64,000 bases of DNA, from contig JBLDXI010000025.1 in the NCBI GenBank assembly GCA_047495785.1, positions 2,232,001 through 2,296,000 of the forward strand, written 5' to 3'. Under the pieces are notes generated by a model. It saw nothing but the letters and a program-made list of their open reading frames with translations. It did no database searches and was not told where the DNA came from. Position numbers and translations under genes: made by a program. Source of the DNA: Lepidodermella squamata (Eukaryota; Gastrotricha). Numbering within the stretch: the stretch's first letter is position 1; each line of letters starts with the position of its first letter. Below, piece after piece: positions 25,378 through 36,405 of this stretch.

Positions 25378-25935
25378 AAATACTTGCCAGAATGACATGT
25401 ATTCGCTATTTCCAGCAACAATTAATTTGTGCTCAAATGAGATATTTTCAGCCACTGCAGAATAAAACGGGTGTTCTTCGCAGCTACTGTTTTAGAACCG
25501 TACCAATAAAGGATCACCTTAGTTAGAGATGAGAGTTTCATTTGACCTTTTAAGGTGGTTCGCGTTATACTGAGCTTTAAAAAATGCTCACCTGCGCATT
25601 GTAAGCGATATGCGCAAAATTTCGCGTTCCAATTTGTTGAAATATTCAAGTCTGCGCATTAGAGCAGTAAATGTGTTTGAACTTGGCTTATTTGATGCGT
25701 GTGCTACGTAAAAACCCAGACAGTGGCTAGCTTTTAGTTCTTGTTTGGCTCATGAGCTGTACTTCTTATTTCCAAAAGTGGTACGTGTGTCTATGCCTGA
25801 TCGATAAACTGCGTCTCGACGTTTATTTTCGGCGTGAAAAACATGCGGGCTGAGTTCAAATTACGGCGCCCTTCAGAGTCATTCGTCAATTTATAAGCTA
25901 GCATTATTGTTACAAATGATTCGCGAGGAGCCATC
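25378..25935. other. Intergenic, NR-A to NR-B
   Basis: No gene seen. It must hold the NR-A 3' UTR and the NR-B promoter. A possible GATA-type word (GATCGATAAAC) lies near 25800. Confidence 0.5.
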
Positions 25936-27256
25936 ATGCTAACTCAAGTAAGCGAATGCCGTGTATGTGGCGTAGTCGTCCCGCCGCGCGACTCGTATCA
26001 GCCGAAGTGCTGTGAAGCCTGCCAAAAATTCTTCCGAAGGAATTGCCATCGCAGGGACTCCCTCAAGTGTCACCATTCGAAGAAAGGCGCAAAAGCCGAT
26101 CCTAACAAGCTGAAATACTACATCAGCCGACGAATGTGTGGCAGGTGCCGTTTCGAGAAATGCATTGCCGTTGGAATGCAGAGTGAGCGAATCCTTTTTA
26201 CCTTCTTCCTAACGGCTATAAAAGTTTCTGTTAGGTAAATTCTACGCTGACAGAACGGCTATGAGTGAAAAACCCCAAGACGACGCAGATAGCGATCGTG
26301 TTTTAACCGAAATTCCTAAAGCAGTGGCTACAAGTTTACCTGAAAAACATTTACGAACATCGATACATGCTTTCACATTACTCCACGGGCTCGAATTTGT
26401 GAGTTTTATTGCCATTCAAGACGCTATGATGAAAATTTTCGAATCAGGGCCCTTTGAAAGAGAAACAGTCGTTTGATTATGGTGACGAACAGTGGCTAAC
26501 ACTCAGCTCTCAACTTCTTAAACGAATGAAGTACAGCGTCGATCATCTTAATGCTTATAGTTTCCAGTTTATCGGTATGTCCAGTATAATGAAAACCTTA
26601 GTGTAATTACTTCCCTATTCCAGCGTCATTCGAAGAAATAAGCATGGACGACGTCATTGAAATTCGGGCCTCAGCAACATCTCACATGTGTACGATATTT
26701 CATAATCTATCCGGCAGTTCGAAGCCATCCTGGTTTGGGCTTGATGATGAGATGGTCGATTTCATGGTTCGAAAATTTCCCGACTTGGCAGTAATTAATC
26801 CTTCGATTTGCCCCAAAAATATCAATATTAACTATCTTATTATTGAAAAGGTCCTTGACAAGAAGTTCAGAAAACTGAAGATTTCGCTCGATAGATTTAA
26901 CCCAAATTTTATCGAGGCAACCTTACTACTTGCAATCGCCATTTTTCACGGTAATTTTCATTCGAGTTATCCACTATTTGCACTTTGCCCTATTTTCGCA
27001 ATTTGTAGACCAATCAGCGAAAAATCAGCGAATAAAGAAATTTCAGCGAAGGTTAGTCGAGACTATATGGGAAGTTTTCAGCGAGACGCAGCATGGCGAT
27101 GCCGAACTCGTCCGACTCCGCATGAAACTGCTCAAGCAGTGCGTTTCAAAATCAGTAGCTATTATCAGGAAAGCTCGCACCTGTTTTGATGTTGGGCGTC
27201 CTGAGTGCAAGGAGTTTCACGATTCGACTGCAGAGGCGCTGAACATTGTCGAATAG
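25936..27256 (+). CDS. Nuclear-receptor-like protein NR-B
   Basis: Exons 25936-26182, 26235-26398, 26448-26574, 26624-26790, 26851-26950, 27009-27256; 350 residues. The finger region is CRVC-x14-CEAC, QKFFRRNCHRR, then CHH with a 20-residue loop and CGRCRFEKC. The fourth intron (60 bp) has no stop and keeps the frame; alignment with its paralogues shows that it is an intron, because exon 5 should begin VLDKKF. The acceptor there is AAAAG. An ATG at 25917 is followed by a stop in its own frame, so translation should begin at 25936. It is the most divergent of the MPKPLR-like subgroup, sharing SIHAFTLLHGLEF, HNLSGSSKPSWFGLDD and SAKNQRIKKFQRR. Confidence 0.82.
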
Positions 27257-27923
27257 AGCAACATTTTTGTGTCCGCTTGTAAATATTGTTCCGATGATAA
27301 CCGATATGGAGCCATCCCGATAAATGCTGATTCTTAACCGATGAGGCGGCAAAAATTATTTGATCCAATAACTCACTATAACTCGGAAAAAGGCTTGAAT
27401 TGCAAAGCAAGTACTTAGTCAGGGAAGAATCTATCTTTGAGTGCGATCATCAGTTGCTCATCGGCGAAATTCAAATTGAACCACACGGGAAACCCTTTGT
27501 AAACTTCGACTACAGTCGCGGGAAAGAGAAATTAGAAGAACAATTTCAGCTGTATATAGCCAAATCTCAATTGATTTATCAGTCAGGTCCTCACACTGGA
27601 ATTCAACTACGATTTTAAATAAATAACTAATCTGCGATTGCAATACCTTGATAATGATTTCATTTTATCGGGCCCAATCGCTTCTCAAATTCGAAGGATA
27701 AACAACACGTCCGTTATAAGCTGTTAAAGCTCATAATCTGGGGGCGCTCATTCCTTTCATGTGTGTAGAATAACAGTGAATTCACGCTGATAAATCAATG
27801 CAGATTTTATGAACTTATGTACGTGAGACTATCCCTCGCACCCGCTCACATTCGCGAACGCAGTAGAACTATTCATCTGACTGTTATTCATTTGCAAAAA
27901 GGTCTGCCTTTTGATTTTGCATT
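27257..27923. other. Intergenic, NR-B to NR-C
   Basis: No supported gene. A short open stretch at 27400-27618 has no recognisable features. The last 100 bp should contain the NR-C promoter; similar sequence, including ATTCATCTGAC-like words and a poly-purine GGTCTG/GGTGTAC step, precedes the NR-G start at 37494, suggesting a common promoter origin. Confidence 0.45.
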
Positions 27924-29239
27924 ATGACTAAATGCCCTGTCTGCGATTTCTTCGTAGCGCCGCGTGAGAAATATCAACCGCGAACCTGCGATGCCTGCCA
28001 GAAATTCTTTCGCCGTAATGGCCAACGTTACAGCAAGCTAAAATGTTGCCATGACCCTCGATCGGCAAACCAATCGGTTTCTTCTATCTATTTCGCGCGA
28101 AAAATGTGCCCTAAATGCCGATTCGATCGCTGTTTGGCGACAGGAATGCAGAGTTTGTTATGCATATCATTATACTTTCATGAAACATAGGTAATTTCAA
28201 CCAGGCAAATTTCTATGCGAAGATGCGAAGATTGCCCGCATGAAACAAGATCTACCCAAACCCGATCCTACTCTGAGTAAGACTCCCGAGATGGTCATTG
28301 ATGATTCGAATTCTAAAATTGCGATGCTATCGATTCGAGCTTTCACATTTCTTCATGGTCTTGAATTTGTAAGAAGCTTAAACAATATCTTTGAATTAAT
28401 TTAACATCTGAGTTCGCCAAAGGCTCCTGTCAAGAATTTCTCGATACTTGATTCGAAACAGTTACGAGAGAGACTAGTCCAACAAGCTGCTTATGCCGCC
28501 GATCTTTTAAAAACTTACGGCTTCTGCTTTCTTGGTGAGTCACAACAGGGTTAAAGATTGCATGGCAATTTTTGACTTCTATTACAGATCTCGCTCCGGG
28601 ACTTACTGAAGAAGATTTCCTCGAGTTGCGAGCTTCGTCAACAATTCACATGGCTGCAATTTATCACAATTTGCCTAGTTCAGCGAACCCGTCGTGGCTC
28701 GGAACGCCGGATGAAGTATTGCCTCTATTGGGCCTCACCTTCCCGCAACTAATGGCGGTATAATGATTTTTTTTAACTGAGGGAATATCGACAAACGTTT
28801 GCGTAGAAAGGATTGCCGAAAATCAATAATTTGAAGCAGCAACTCGACGCTTTCAACCCGACTTTCTTGGAGGCTGCGCTATTGCTGAGCGTCTCAATTT
28901 TCCATGGTACGACCCTGTAATGCTGACGCGGATGATGATGATGAGTTTTTTCTAGATATTTCTGGTAGAAATTCCCGTGTCGTGCAACTGCAACGGCAAT
29001 GTTTTGCTGCTCTGCGCACTGAGATGCTAAATGCTGCTAGCGGGGATAAATCATTGGTTAAGGCTAGACTGCTAATGTTTCGCAAGTGTTTTGAAGCCGC
29101 CATCGATGTTCAAAAACATACGCTGAGTGAAGTGGCTGCCACGAAGGATTCGTCGCCTATGTTCAAGATTTTCACCAAGATTATTAATTTCGCTGAATCT
29201 GGACCACCATTGGTAGGGGTGGGTGAACCCATTGTGTAA
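27924..29239 (+). CDS. Nuclear-receptor-like protein NR-C
   Basis: Exons 27924-28152, 28205-28368, 28423-28534, 28588-28757, 28807-28906, 28956-29239; 352 residues. It starts MTKCPVC and belongs to the MTKCPVC subgroup (with NR-E, F, G, I, J). Finger: CPVC-x14-CDAC, QKFFRRN, CCH, then 18 residues and CPKCRFDRC. Uniquely, the cysteine that follows FFRRN in every other copy is glycine here (FFRRNGQ). Exon 2 has LSKTPEMVIDD and exon 4 has LRASSTIHMAAIYHNLPSS, both hallmarks of this subgroup. The third exon uses the acceptor CCAAAG, which is conserved in its paralogues, and the first donor is GTTTGT rather than GTRAGT. Confidence 0.83.
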
Positions 29240-29795
29240 AAATATCAATTCGAAAAATCTCCATAAAAATGATGACACCAACTATTGCACCCTCTTATTC
29301 ACGAAAATGAAACATGGAGATAGAACCTATGCCAACGGATTGATGATTTCGAAAACGTTTTCATATCAATATAGTTTTTATAGATTCGGATTCAGCCGAA
29401 AACACCCAAGACTGTTTAACTCAATATCGATTAAAACTTGTTGAAAAATTGAGATAGAACTTGTTCTCGAAGTGTTGATAGTATGTTGTCCATCTTGAAG
29501 CTTTCGAAAGCTGCTATAATTACAAACATGCTGTTAGCATCCCCTCCGAGGTAATGTCTCTCTGAAATTTGACCAACAAACCTCATTTTTGCAAAGACAT
29601 GTTGCAATCGTAATGGCAGGGCGGTCAATAAAGTATTTTAAGGACTGTTTATCATCCTCCTTTTTTCATACGTCTGTGGATCAATAATCTGCCACCGCGT
29701 GCCTGCGAAAACGGAGGAATATAATTTCGTATATAAAGCTGTTTGGCGAATGAACTCGCTCACAAGTTATTTTGTTCTCGAATCTTGGACGATTA
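29240..29795. other. Intergenic, with duplicated NR-D promoter
   Basis: No gene. From about 29500 onward it matches the NR-H upstream region at 41465-41781, nearly base for base in the last 170 bp (about four differences by eye). A TATA box, TATATAAA (29732-29739), lies about 60 bp before the NR-D ATG. Confidence 0.7.
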
Positions 29796-31179
29796 ATGCC
29801 TAAACCGCTCCGTTCTGCTCAAACGGTTGGCGGTGTTGTGAAATGCCGCGTTTGTGACCTGGTTGTATCGCGTCGTCCAAAGTACCAACCTTCATGCTGC
29901 GAGGCCTGCCAGAAATTCTTCAGGCGAAACTGCTATCGAGCCATTGCACTCAGATGTCGACATACCAAATTGAAGCAAAGCCCAGACCTTACCCGGTATC
30001 CTGTCTATGTAACCCGTGGTATGTGCTCCAAATGTCGATTCGACAAATGCATTGCAGCTGGAATGACAAGTGAGTATACGGCAGATAATTTCACTACAAG
30101 TGTTTTTATGGATTGCATATATATTCTCTAGGTAAATTTCTGACACAGGAGGTTGGTGGATCGAGGTCGGGGTCTATATCATCTGAAACTAAAGAAGAGA
30201 CCGCACCGTCCGAAGTCAGGATGATTTCCCTGCCACTCACACCAGAATCATTGTTCGACAATCCAACAGAAAATCTTGTTCGAACTTCAATTCATGCTTT
30301 CACCATTCTACATGGGCTTGAATTCGTAAGCTTGGAATAACTTATGAAAGGTTTACCTTCAATTGAAGCATTAATTTCAGGGTCCGCTGAAAGATAGATA
30401 CGAAACCGCTGAACAGCTCGGTTTACGTTCTCGCATAGTTCAACGGATGAGCTACAACGTTGCACATGCCAAAGCATACCAATATCAGTTTTTAGGTGAG
30501 ATATATACTTTGTCCAAAATCATGGTTAAGTAGATATTTTTCGACTTCCAGAGGCCTCGGATGACATCAGCATTGAGGACGTTGAGCCAAACCTAGGATT
30601 TGCCGCTGGAAAAATGAGTTCCGTTTATCACAACCTGTCAGGTGATTCGAAACCATCCTGGTACGGAATGGATGATAACGTGAAGGAGTTGATTTATCAG
30701 GAATTTCCGTATTTGACGGTAAAACTTATCTGTGAATTCGCGATTTCACTTTGAAATCAATTCCAGAAGCTAGAGAAAGAGTTTCATCTACTTAAGAAAC
30801 TGCTGAGCATGCTTGCTCCAACTTTTATCGAAGCTGCATTAGTTCTGAGCATATCGATATTTCACGGTAAGAAACATTTGGGTTTTAGGATTTTGTAATG
30901 TCACAAATTCCAGATGAGACTGGCAAAAATCGACGAATCCAGCGCTTGCAAAAAAAACTTATCGATGCTCTGCGGGGAGTAATAAGCGATAGATACGGCG
31001 ATAGCCCTGACGTGCTTAATAGCCGCATGGAGCTTCTTGGCCAAAGCGTTACGACTACCGTTCGGCTGCAAAAGCTAGCCCTAAATTTCTTTGAACATGA
31101 AGCGCATGACGTTGAGTTTTGCAGTTCAGCTGCTCAGGCTCTCTTTATCCAGCGGGATTCGACAATGAACTATGATTGA
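29796..31179 (+). CDS. Nuclear-receptor-like protein NR-D
   Basis: Exons 29796-30069, 30132-30325, 30381-30495, 30552-30718, 30767-30866, 30914-31179; 371 residues. Start MPKPLRSAQ, chosen because NR-A and NR-H begin with the same MPKPLR and the TATA box fits. Finger: CRVC-x14-CEAC, QKFFRRNC, CRH with a 20-residue loop, then CSKCRFDKC. Exon 2 contains SGSISSETKEETAPSE and LPLTPESLFDNPTENLV. It is the intact sister of the frame-broken NR-H and faces NR-E tail to tail; the two together form one unit of the segmental duplication. Confidence 0.85.
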
Positions 31180-32446
31180 AAATGCTTTGAGACAACAAGA
31201 TAACATTTCCGTTTTACGCTTTCTCAAGTGAAAACGCTGACCTTCATTAAAAATGACATGATGTTTCCTGATAATTTAAAAAAGTAAAACAGTGTCCTGA
31301 AAAATATTTTCAAGAATCATTCTTGGTTGTTTCCTTATTGAAATTTATCTCACTATATTCTGCTTCAACCCTATTTTTTGAAGTTCGACGAAAGACCTAA
31401 GCAATGTTCGTTAGGTACTTCAAAGCAGACATCTACAAGCTCGTATTTCCAGTCGTCATGTTATTTTTTCACCGCACAATCGATAATCAACCCAATCTGC
31501 GGGTTTTTACTAAGAAATGGAAATAGAACTACTAGAGCTTTTTTAACAAATGCAGATCCGGACAATTTTCTCAAATCGGACTTTTTCAAACAAGGGGCTT
31601 TGAGCTGTTCTTGTCGGATTGTTTGGCAATAAAGTAGATGTGCTTGAAGTGCCCTGGATCAGTCGAGCTGCAGGGTTTAGGGTTTCCAGTTTCTCGAAAC
31701 GCACCGCACAATCTGCTAATTTTTAAATCAGCTGCTGGCTCAATTTCCAGTATCGAAATTCACTCGCCATGGTGTCTGCTACATGTTTATGTCTTATGCG
31801 ATGATCAAATATCTGTGTCTTATCGAAGATATTATATTAATTGGCGAATGCAGTTTTACCGTGCTCATTTTGTGACGCTTACTTTTGTATCCTCCTTTAA
31901 GTCCTTTATGGGCCTAACATGTTATAGCTATGTGATATTACTTCATTTTCAGCTATGTCTGGGTTTAAGGTTTCTTGCGTGGTGATGAGAAGGGGCGGAA
32001 CGGCAGAACAAAAGCAGACATTTCCAGCCTCTAAAATATCCGTTCGACTTTGTTTATGAGAGGTACTAATAACGTGGACCACAGGGCCGCCGTTTCCCAA
32101 ACGCTAGCTAGCGGTGTTTCTGAAAGGGCCGTTACTACACTAAGTACAACTTGAATTGATTAATTTCATAGGTTAAATGGTCCTCAACTCAGGAAAGCAA
32201 TTCAAAAGCTACCACGAGTACTTGGCTTAGCAGCCAGTACTCATACCGTTTCCCCTATAAGCGTAACAGTAACACCCCTAAAAACCGTGGTTAATGACAC
32301 CAGCAGTTACCGCTTCATATCTGCTCATCTATTAAACAAATGATTTTATTGAGGGATATAACTCACACGTTTGTATTTCAGAACAGAGATTGGGTCGGAT
32401 ATTATGTTATCGGGTACGCATTCACATGGGAAACATTCGCTTTTGA
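31180..32446. other. Shared 3' spacer of NR-D and NR-E
   Basis: No gene. It lies between the convergent stops of NR-D and NR-E. Patches match the NR-H/NR-I spacer: around 31380-31490 with 43411-43520, and around 31915-32100 with 44465-44640 (for example GACATTTCC, GCGTGGACC and CGGGCCGCCG words in the same order). Close to NR-E, the block around 32339-32440 matches 44971-45060. Confidence 0.6.
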
Positions 32447-33768
32447 TCACGTCGTAGCAGGAGATTCAGCTAAATTAATTGTTTTGGTGAAAGTTTTGAA
32501 CATAGGTGACGGATCATCATTGATAGATATTTCACTCAGCGAAATTCTTTGAGCGGCCAACGCGGCACCAATGCACGCGCGAAATTTCAGCAGTCTAGCC
32601 TTAACAATAGCTTTATCCCCGCTTGAGGCCAGCAGCATTTCAGACTGCAAAGCAGATAACAATCGTCGTTGAAATTGCATGACACGGGGATTTTTACCGG
32701 AAATATCTATGAAGAAAACCCTATTATTCGAGATTGTGTTCCAAAGGTTCCCTACCATAAAAAATCAAAACACTTAGCAGGAATGCAGCCTCCAGGAAAG
32801 ACGGACTGAAATCTTCGAGTTGTTGCTTCAGATGGTTGATTTTCGGCATCATCCTCTGCACGCAACAGGTTATTCAGTATTATTGCTGTAAAAACCCAAT
32901 CTTTACCGTCATCAGCCGTGGAAACGTCTCGTGCATTAGAGGCATGACCTCATCCGGCATTCCCAGCCACGACGGGTTCGCTGAGCTTGGCAAATTGTGG
33001 TAAATTGCCACCATGTGAATTATTGACGAAGCTCGCAACTCGCGGAAATCTTCTTCAGTAAGTTCGGGCGCAAGATCTGCAAAACAGAATAACAAAAAGG
33101 TCACCTATACTCTTTGCTACGCTTTGACTCACCTAGGTAGCAAAAGCCATAAGCGTTCAAGAGATTAGCGTTATGAACACCTTGATAGAATAATCTTTCT
33201 TTCAGCTGTATCGAATTCTGTATTGGGGATTCATTAAAAGGAGCCTTAAGAGAATTCAATTGTATAGAATAGTGAAACATAAATGCACGCTTATTACGAA
33301 TTCAAGGCCGTGGAGAACAGTGAAAGCCCGAATAGCTCGCCTCGCAATTATTGAATTTGGATCATCGATAACCATCTCAGGAGTCTTACTCAGAATTGGA
33401 GGCGATTCAGGCTCGTATTTGAGGAAATCTGTAACTTGTTTGATGCGTGGAACTTTAGCTTCTTCACATAAATATTTGCCTGCGGGAAAATCAATTTGTT
33501 ATTTCAAGTTTGAATGAATAACAAAATTTCGTAGCAAACTTTGCATTCCTATTGCCAGACAGCGGTCGAAACGACATTTCGCACACATTTTACGCGCGAC
33601 GTATATAGTTGCAACGGATTGGTGTGCTGATCGAGCGCGATGGCGACATTTCAGCAAACTGTAGCGTTGGCAATTTCGTCGGAAAAATTTCTGGCAGGCT
33701 TCGCAGGTTCTCGGTTGATACTTTTCACGCGGCACTACGAAGCAATCGCACACAGGGCATTTAGTTAT
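32447..33768 (-). pseudogene. Nuclear-receptor-like NR-E, start codon lost and C-terminus shortened
   Basis: Exons on the minus strand: 33540-33768, 33298-33479, 33133-33244, 32907-33076, 32756-32855, 32447-32706. All exon lengths and splice sites match the MTKCPVC subgroup, and the finger region is intact (CPVC, CEACQKFFRRNC, CRH, CAKCRFDRC). At the position of the conserved ATG the sequence is ATA (33766-33768); no in-frame ATG occurs before an upstream stop, and the next in-frame ATG falls beyond the first finger. The last exon is 260 nt against 368 nt in its sister NR-I, ending soon after LAESPA. It is either a recent pseudogene, a gene using a non-AUG start, or one with a start in an unseen 5' exon. 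Otherwise the frame is open. Confidence 0.6.
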
Positions 33769-34253
33769 ATCAATATGAAAATATTGACAGCTAGAGCCAA
33801 GATATGTGAAAATATCACTCTACGCGCTCGCGAACGTGTGAGAGACGCGTAGTCTAATGTCGGAGTTCTCACAAAGTTTATTGATTTATAAGCGTTCGGC
33901 ATATTTTTTTCCTAGACTTTATTGTAGGAGAATAATTTGAGCTTCTGACAGCTCAGGACGTTGGAGGAGCGGACTAAAAAATCGATGGAGGTTTATTCGC
34001 GATTGAGATACTACGATGAATGTTGCGAATAATTACGGCAAGCTGTTGCTGCTGGTAATGGCTGTACTTGTTAGTTCTAATAATACTTTTTCGAATACTT
34101 GTTACTTGAATGAAGGCTATAAGCCTATAAACGTGCTACACGGCTCAAATTGAGCGCATTTCTGCAATGACCGATTTGAACTAGTCCTCCAAAGACATTT
34201 GATAGCGAGATCAATGTTTACTCTTGTCCCGCTTCTTTTTCGGAAAGCCAAGA

Positions 34254-34353
34254 TACCGTAGTTTCCGAAATACAAGTTCAGGCGGCACTACGAAGAACAT
34301 CAAAGTGCCGACAAAGAGGCGCTGCCTCGGCTTGTATTTTGGAAACTACGGTA
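34254..34353. repeat. Foldback (MITE-like) element
   Basis: Two 23-bp arms, 34254-34276 and 34331-34353, are inverted copies with one mismatch (arm begins TACCGTAGTTTCC). About 54 bp lie between them. TA at both edges would fit a TA target duplication of mariner-type MITEs, but it is short and has no coding part. Confidence 0.5.
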
Positions 34354-34639
34354 TATCAAAGTGCTTCCTCAGTGACCTTCCTCAGTGACATCATAGCCAT
34401 AGGCCATTTTTTGACGGATTTTGTTATTTTTAGAGGCGATGATAGCAACGAGTTATAAAGGCAGGCTGCAAAGACGTGAGCAAGGACTATCATCTCCGCC
34501 AAGCATGGGCGACACTGATTTCCTCTCTGACTGAAAACTGGAACCCTTCTAACCGGAAAAGTGTTTGTGGGTCAAGTCTTTATTCAATGAAATAATAGGT
34601 TAAGGCTTGAAGAAAACAATTGTAATCAATCGTATGCAT

Positions 34640-34850
34640 TAAATTCACCTGTTAGGATGAATTAATTTTCCTGAAATTAAAAAAAATAACTAGTCGATTC
34701 AGAGTCTTCAGCTTTCCGTGTAACAGAAAGCGATTATCGGAAATATAATTTCGGCTAGCGAAGACATAAGAACTAATAGTTTCATGTTTTTTCAGGGCTG
34801 CCGTCTCATCTTCCGAAATTTCGTTTTCGTAAGCCATACGAAAGTAACAG
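34640..34850 (-). pseudogene. Relic of a glycine-rich gene 3' UTR
   Basis: This stretch matches 46885-47035, the 3' end of the glycine-rich secreted gene: TTTTCCTGAAAT, the hairpin CTTTC/GAAAG (34711-34731), TTTCGGCTAGCGAA (34749-34762), and AATAGTTTCA in order. An AATAAA on the minus strand remains at 34579-34584. The coding part is absent. It marks the far edge of the segmental duplication. Confidence 0.6.
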
Positions 34851-35075
34851 AAAGATGTGCAATTTACTCACGTTAGTCACAGCTCAGCTATTTAGTCCTC
34901 TTTAACACGTATAGCTGCATATCGCATTGATAATATAATATGATCCAAGTAGCAGCAAATTTGGTCTATCCTATAATCAAAGTAATACTGACTGATGGAA
35001 GTGACACGAATAAATTCAAGTGCTGACGATGTTCGGCAAACGATCCAGAAACGCATGCTAACAGCCGAATTTAGT

Positions 35076-36405
35076 TCATTCTGCCAATGGCGAGGACTGA
35101 AACTCAGCTATATTAAGAATCTCGGTGAAAATCTTGAACCGAGGTGACGGATCTGCCAATGCTATCAGCTTCATTTCATGCAACAAACATTTTTGAACAT
35201 CGAAAGCAGCTTGAACGCACTTGTGAAACATCAGCAACCTAGCCTCCGGCAACGATTTATCCCCACTTGCAGCATGCAGCATTTCAGCGCGAACAGCAGA
35301 CAACAACTGCCGTTGAAGTTTCATGACAAGAGCATTCTTACCGGAAATATCTATAGCAAACCGTATAATCCGCGTCGGTTTTAGTACGCGTTTTTCTTAC
35401 CGTGAAAAATTAAGACACTCAGCATGAGCGAAGCCTCCAAGAAAGTCGGTTGGAAATTTTCGAGTTGCTCCTTCAAATTAATGATTTGCGGCATCGCTTT
35501 CTGTGTGGACAATAATTGAATCAGGAATATTCTTCTATCGCTCAAAAGCATTACCGCCACCAGCTGCGGAAATGTGCGGTCGATTAGAGGCATGGCTTCA
35601 TCTGGTATTCCGAGCAATGAAGGGCTAGCTGAACTGGGCAAATTGTGATAGACTGCTGTCATGTGCATTATTGACGAAGCTCGAAGATCGCGGAACTCTT
35701 GTCCTGTAAGCTCTGGAGCAAGATCTGTTATGAAAAACAAGAATAACCTCTTCCGTGTATACTCTGATCGAACCACCTCGAAAGCAGAAGCCGTAAGAGT
35801 TGAAAAGATCAGCGGTATAAGAACTTTGTTGGACTAGTCTCTCTCGTAACTGCATCGAATCAAGTATCGAGCCATTCTTCACAGGTGCCTTTTGGCGAAC
35901 TCAGATGGTAAATAAATTCAGAGATATGAAGCAACGCCCTTACGAATTCAAGACCATGGAGAACGGTGAAAGCTCGAAGTGACCTCATCGCATATTTACT
36001 AGATCCATCAATAACCACGCCAGGAGTTAGGCCCAGAATTTGTGGCGGTTTAGGTTTGGATATAGCCTTTGCATACTGAGATCGAGCGAGTTTCGCATCA
36101 TCACATAAGAACTTGCCTGTTGAAAGTTTGAACAACTTCTGTTTTTAAGAATATAATAAACATTCAATAAACAAACTCTGCATCCCTTTTGCCAAACAGC
36201 GGTCGAAGCGACATTTCGCACACATTTTCCGCGCAACATAGATGACAGCAACCGATTGGTACGCTGATCTAGTGTGATGGCGACATTTCAGCTTACTGTA
36301 GCGTTGGCAATTTCGTCGGAAAAACTTCTGACAAGCATCGCATGTTCGCGTTTGATATTTCTCACGCGGCACAACGAAGCAATCGCAGACAAGGCATTTA
36401 GTCAT
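35076..36405 (-). CDS. Nuclear-receptor-like protein NR-F
   Basis: Minus-strand exons 36177-36405, 35944-36116, 35777-35888, 35555-35724, 35401-35500, 35076-35350; 352 residues. Starts MTKCLVCDCFVV; finger CLVC-x14-CDAC, QKFFRRNC, CRH, 18 residues, CAKCRFDRC. Exon 2 differs from relatives (ILGLTPGVVIDGSSKYA). Exon 4 has LRASSIMHMTAVYHNLPSS and IPDEAMPLI, closest to NR-J. The exon-3 donor is GTGGTT, weaker than the GTGAGT of the other copies, so splicing there may be less efficient. TTTCAG ends 9 bp before the ATG and could be the acceptor of a 5' UTR intron. Confidence 0.82.

Larger units (their letters stand above)
33769..35075. other. Intergenic, NR-E to NR-F, with duplicated flank
   Basis: No intact gene. 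Positions 33870-34040 match 46460-46620 upstream of NR-I, and 34640-34850 match the 3' UTR of the glycine-rich gene at 46.9 kb. A foldback element lies at 34254-34353. The first part should contain any NR-E promoter. Confidence 0.6.

Noticed and set aside
26644-27189. Continuous frame through the fourth intron of NR-B as an uninterrupted exon
   Set aside because: The 60-bp segment has intron borders at the family position and encodes no residues found in its paralogues.
28407-28422. Earlier acceptor CTGAG for exon 3 of NR-C
   Set aside because: Using it breaks the frame; CCAAAG gives the residues conserved in NR-E, F, G and J.
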